This document shows, in pieces, positions 21,993 through 24,836 of a stretch of DNA of 24,836 bases. Origin of the DNA: an uncultured Faecalibacterium sp. (GTDB taxonomy: Bacteria; Bacillota; Clostridia; Oscillospirales; Ruminococcaceae); the NCBI GenBank assembly GCA_937917475.1, contig CALDNF010000063.1, positions 1 to 24,836 of the forward strand, read 5' to 3'. The notes under the pieces were generated by a model, which was not told the origin of the DNA, did not search any database, and worked only from the letters and a program-made list of their open reading frames with translations. The stretch's first letter is position 1, and every line of letters begins with the position of its first letter. A program made the position numbers and the translations under genes.

Positions 21993-22021
21993 ATTGTACC
22001 AGAACCCACAAAATGTGTAAA
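21993..22021 (-). promoter_or_regulatory. Orphan promoter just downstream of uvrA
   Basis: On the minus strand, TTTACA (22021-22016) and TACAAT (21998-21993) are separated by exactly 17 bases. It begins 39 bases after the uvrA stop. Its transcript would meet the terminator at 21943-21906 before any gene. Confidence 0.45.
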
Positions 22022-22059
22022 ACGTATCTTTTGTATGACTGCGATATTGTTTTGATATC

Positions 22060-24836
22060 TCAGGCTTTTTCTCTCAGAAGACGGTCCTTTTCCAACAGTG
22101 GCTTGAGGTACTGGCCGGTGAAGCTCTCCTTCACTTCCGCCACCTGCTCCGGCGTGCCCTCTGCCACGATCAGACCGCCTGCGCTGCCGCCCTCGGGGCC
22201 CAGATCAATAATATGGTCGGCACACTTGATAAGGTCCAGATTGTGCTCGATGGCGATGACAGTATTGCCCGCATCCACCAGCTTCTGTAACACCTCAATG
22301 AGGCGGTGAACATCCGCAATGTGCAGGCCGGTAGTGGGTTCATCCAGGATATACACCGTCTTGCCGGTGCTGCGGCGGGCCAGTTCGTTGGCCAGCTTGA
22401 CCCGCTGTGCCTCGCCGCCGGACAGGGTGGTAGCACTCTGTCCCAGCGTCACATAGCCGAGCCCCACATCCAGAAGAGTCTGCAATTTCCGGGCGATCTT
22501 GGGCTGGTTAGCAAAGAATACCACTGCCTCTTCCACGGTCATATTCAGCACATCGGAGATGGTCTTTTCCTTATATTTGACTTCCAGTGTCTCCCGGTTG
22601 TACCGTGCGCCTTTACACACTTCGCAGGGGACGTAAACGTCCGGCAGGAAATGCATCTCGATCTGCAAAATGCCATTGCCCTCGCAGGCTTCGCATCTAC
22701 CGCCCTTGACGTTGAAACTGAACCGTCCCGGGCCGTAGCCCCTCATTTTTGCGTCCTGCGTCTCTGCAAATACGCTCCGGATATCATTGAACACGCCGGT
22801 ATAGGTGGCGGGATTGGAGCGTGGCGTCCGGCCGATGGGCTGCTGATCAATGCCAATGACCTTATCCACAAATTCCAGCCCCTCTACGCCATCGCACTTA
22901 CCTGCCCGGCTGCGGGCTCCATTCAGCTCGCAGGCAAGGGTCTTATACAGGATCTCATTGATCAGGCTGGACTTGCCCGAGCCGGAGATGCCGGTAACGC
23001 AGATGAACTCGCCCAGCGGGAATTTCACATCGATGTTCCGCAGGTTATTTTCCCGGGCGCCCTTTACCGTCAGGAAATTTCCATTGCCGGTGCGCCGGGT
23101 CTGGGGCACTTCGATCCGTTTGCGGCCGGAAAGGTAATCGCCGGTGATGCTCCGCTTGGCCTTGCAGATATCCTTGACGGTGCCTGCTGCCACGATCTCA
23201 CCACCGTGGACGCCGGCTCCGGGGCCCACATCCACGATATAGTCTGCACTGCGCATGGTATCCTCGTCGTGCTCCACCACAATGACCGTGTTGCCCAGAT
23301 CCCGGAGGTTTTTCAGCGTAGCAATGAGCTTATCGTTGTCCCGCTGATGGAGGCCGATGCTGGGCTCATCCAGAACATAGAGCACGCCGGACAGTGCACT
23401 GCCGATCTGGGTGGTCAGCCGGATGCGCTGGCTCTCGCCGCCGGACAGGGTGCCCGCAGACCGGGCAAGGGTGAGGTAATCCAGACCCACGCTCTGCAGG
23501 AATTGCAGGCGGTTCTTGATCTCCTTCATGATCTGTCCGCCGATCTGCTTTTGTTTCTCAGTCAGCTTGGGCTCATTTTCGGCGATGAAGTTCAGCTCTT
23601 CCCGGATGGACATCTCGCAGAAGTCACTGATGTTCTTATCCCCTACCGTCACCGCCAGAACCACCGGCTTGAGCCGTTTGCCGTGGCAGTCCGGACACTC
23701 TACGCCGGACATGAAACTGCCGATCTCTTCCTTCATCCACTCACTGTTGGTCTCCCGGAAGCGGCGTTCCAGGTTTTCGATGATGCCCTCAAAGGTGTTG
23801 TAGTATACGCCGCTGCCAAATTCATTGGTGCGGTGCATCTCGATCTTTTCGCCGTTGGTGCCGTAGAGCAGGGCATTGACGGCCTCGGTGCTCATTTCCT
23901 TGATGGGCGTATCCAGCGTAAATCCGTATTTTTTGCCAAGTCCCAGATAATACATCTCGCTGACAGACCCTTCAGCGTAGTACCATCCGCTGGCCTTGAT
24001 GGCCCCCTGCCGGATCGAGAGATTCCGGTTGGGCAGGATGCGCTCTTCGTCCACCCGCATAAAGGTGCCAAGACCGGTGCATTTCTCGCAGGCGCCCTGT
24101 GGATTATTAAAGGAGAAGAGCCGGGGACTCAGCTCACTGATCGAGATATTGTGCTCCGGGCAGGCGAAGTTCTGGCTGAAGGTCATGCACTCGCCCCCGA
24201 TGACCTCTACCTCGGCAATGCCACCGGTGAGAGAGAGGGCCGTTTCCAGCGAATCCGCCAGACGTCCCCGGACCCCCTTGCGGATCACAAGGCGGTCCAC
24301 CACGATCTCCACAGTGTGCTTGATGTTCTTTTCCAGACTGATCTCCTCGTCCAGATCATAAAGCTCGCCGTCGATTTTCACCCGGGCGTAGCCGCCCCGG
24401 CGGGCAGCATCCAGCTCCTTCTGCTGTGTGCCCTTGCGCTGGCGCACCACGGGTGCCAAAACCTGAAACTTGGTGCCCTCTTCCAGCTTGAGCACAGCGT
24501 CCACCATCTCATCCACCGTCTGCTGGCTGATGACCCGCCCGCAGACCGGGCAATGAGGTACACCGATCCGGGCGTATAAAAGACGCAGATAATCGTAAAT
24601 TTCTGTCACTGTGCCCACGGTAGAGCGAGGGTTGTGGCTGGTGGTCTTCTGGTCGATGGAAATAGCCGGGGACAGGCCGGTGATCTCGTCCACGTCGGGC
24701 TTGTCCATCCGACCCAGAAACATCCGGGCATAGCTGGACAAACTTTCGACGTAGCGACGCTGGCCATCGGCGTAAATGGTATCAAAGGCCAGACTGGACT
24801 TGCCCGAACCGGACAGGCCGGTCATGACGATCAATT
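22060..24836 (-). CDS. uvrA: Excinuclease ABC subunit A (start beyond window edge)
   Basis: About 925 codons are visible and the frame is open to the right edge; roughly the first 20-30 residues are missing. The first visible codon (TTG) is an internal leucine, not a start. UvrA is the DNA-damage sensor of nucleotide excision repair, an ATPase dimer loading UvrB in the cytosol. Visible features are: first Walker A GLSGSGKSS, AISIDQKTTSHNPRSTVGT, zinc-binding CPVCG, CPEH, CEKC and CPDC pairs, and a first signature LSGGESQRIRL with VLDEPSIGLHQRD. Further on come a second Walker A GISGSGKSSL, the C-terminal zinc finger CEACEGNG to CEVCKGARYN, and a second signature LSGGEAQRVKLA with ILDEPTTGLH. 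No uvrB is in the window. Confidence 0.98.
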   Translation of the reverse strand, partial: LIVMTGLSGSGKSSLAFDTIYADGQRRYVESLSSYARMFLGRMDKPDVDEITGLSPAISIDQKTTSHNPRSTVGTVTEIYDYLRLLYARIGVPHCPVCGRVISQQTVDEMVDAVLKLEEGTKFQVLAPVVRQRKGTQQKELDAARRGGYARVKIDGELYDLDEEISLEKNIKHTVEIVVDRLVIRKGVRGRLADSLETALSLTGGIAEVEVIGGECMTFSQNFACPEHNISISELSPRLFSFNNPQGACEKCTGLGTFMRVDEERILPNRNLSIRQGAIKASGWYYAEGSVSEMYYLGLGKKYGFTLDTPIKEMSTEAVNALLYGTNGEKIEMHRTNEFGSGVYYNTFEGIIENLERRFRETNSEWMKEEIGSFMSGVECPDCHGKRLKPVVLAVTVGDKNISDFCEMSIREELNFIAENEPKLTEKQKQIGGQIMKEIKNRLQFLQSVGLDYLTLARSAGTLSGGESQRIRLTTQIGSALSGVLYVLDEPSIGLHQRDNDKLIATLKNLRDLGNTVIVVEHDEDTMRSADYIVDVGPGAGVHGGEIVAAGTVKDICKAKRSITGDYLSGRKRIEVPQTRRTGNGNFLTVKGARENNLRNIDVKFPLGEFICVTGISGSGKSSLINEILYKTLACELNGARSRAGKCDGVEGLEFVDKVIGIDQQPIGRTPRSNPATYTGVFNDIRSVFAETQDAKMRGYGPGRFSFNVKGGRCEACEGNGILQIEMHFLPDVYVPCEVCKGARYNRETLEVKYKEKTISDVLNMTVEEAVVFFANQPKIARKLQTLLDVGLGYVTLGQSATTLSGGEAQRVKLANELARRSTGKTVYILDEPTTGLHIADVHRLIEVLQKLVDAGNTVIAIEHNLDLIKCADHIIDLGPEGGSAGGLIVAEGTPEQVAEVKESFTGQYLKPLLEKDRLLREKA

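Noticed and set aside
21470..22009. In-frame upstream extension of cbiK to 591 codons
   Set aside because: It would translate the riboswitch, its terminator and the promoter. The ATG at 21469 has a good ribosome site and begins a proper lipoprotein signal.
22306..24579. Long open frame on the plus strand (about 757 codons)
   Set aside because: It is the antisense shadow of uvrA, whose motifs are unmistakable on the minus strand. The plus-strand translation has no recognisable domain and no ribosome site.
24832..24834. TTG at the right edge as the uvrA start
   Set aside because: UvrA proteins have some 20-30 more residues before the first Walker A motif. The frame is open to the window end, so the gene is simply cut.
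1..24836. CRISPR arrays, insertion sequences, tRNA or rRNA genes
   Set aside because: I saw no regularly spaced repeats, transposase-like frames, terminal inverted repeats, tRNA-like cloverleafs or rRNA sequence in the window.

Overview
The window is about 25 kb of a moderately GC-rich genome with Shine-Dalgarno-led, tightly packed genes. The protein sequences and style, including lipoproteins with long Ala/Ser linkers and a gut-Firmicute surface module, suggest a Clostridia member close to Faecalibacterium/Oscillospiraceae. That assignment is by recognition, not by a search. Three transcription units are visible.

(1) Left edge, 1-1300. A rhamnulokinase gene cut by the window edge (minus strand) lies divergent from an AraC-family activator (plus strand). 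They share a 150-bp control region with a strong promoter for the activator and a weaker one for the kinase. An intrinsic terminator follows the activator.

(2) Centre, 1304 to about 21860, minus strand. One continuous 21-gene operon encodes anaerobic cobalamin synthesis. It starts from a sigma-A-type promoter, then a cobalamin riboswitch aptamer and an intrinsic terminator. In transcription order the genes are: an exported CbiK-type chelatase lipoprotein, a tandem-domain lipoprotein, an ABC substrate-binding lipoprotein, a FecCD/BtuC-type permease, an ABC ATPase fused to CbiD, cbiL, cbiF, cbiG, cbiH, cbiJ, cbiET, cbiA, cobT, cobU, cobS, a short second cobU-like gene, cobC, cbiB, cobD, cbiP and cbiC. 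Together they cover corrin-ring methylation and contraction, a,c-diamidation and the remaining amidations, aminopropanol attachment, and nucleotide-loop assembly. Not present here are the genes making the tetrapyrrole precursor (hem genes, cysG/cobA), a corrinoid adenosyltransferase, and a CbiMNQO cobalt transporter. Most neighbouring genes overlap by 4-16 bases or lie within about 12 bases, so translational coupling is likely. The clear exception is an 85-base gap after cbiK that holds a perfect 9-bp hairpin followed by a U-rich run.

(3) Right edge, 22060-24836, minus strand. uvrA (excinuclease ABC subunit A) lacks only its first residues. It is followed by a short promoter-to-terminator stretch that could make an RNA of about 80 nt.

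The most interesting part is the front of the cobalamin operon. A chelatase that normally acts in the cytosol is lipid-anchored outside the cell, next to a second surface lipoprotein and an ABC importer whose ATPase is physically joined to a corrin-ring methyltransferase. All of it lies under B12 riboswitch control. This looks like a surface metal- or tetrapyrrole-handling system wired into cobalamin synthesis. What it imports cannot be read from the sequence.
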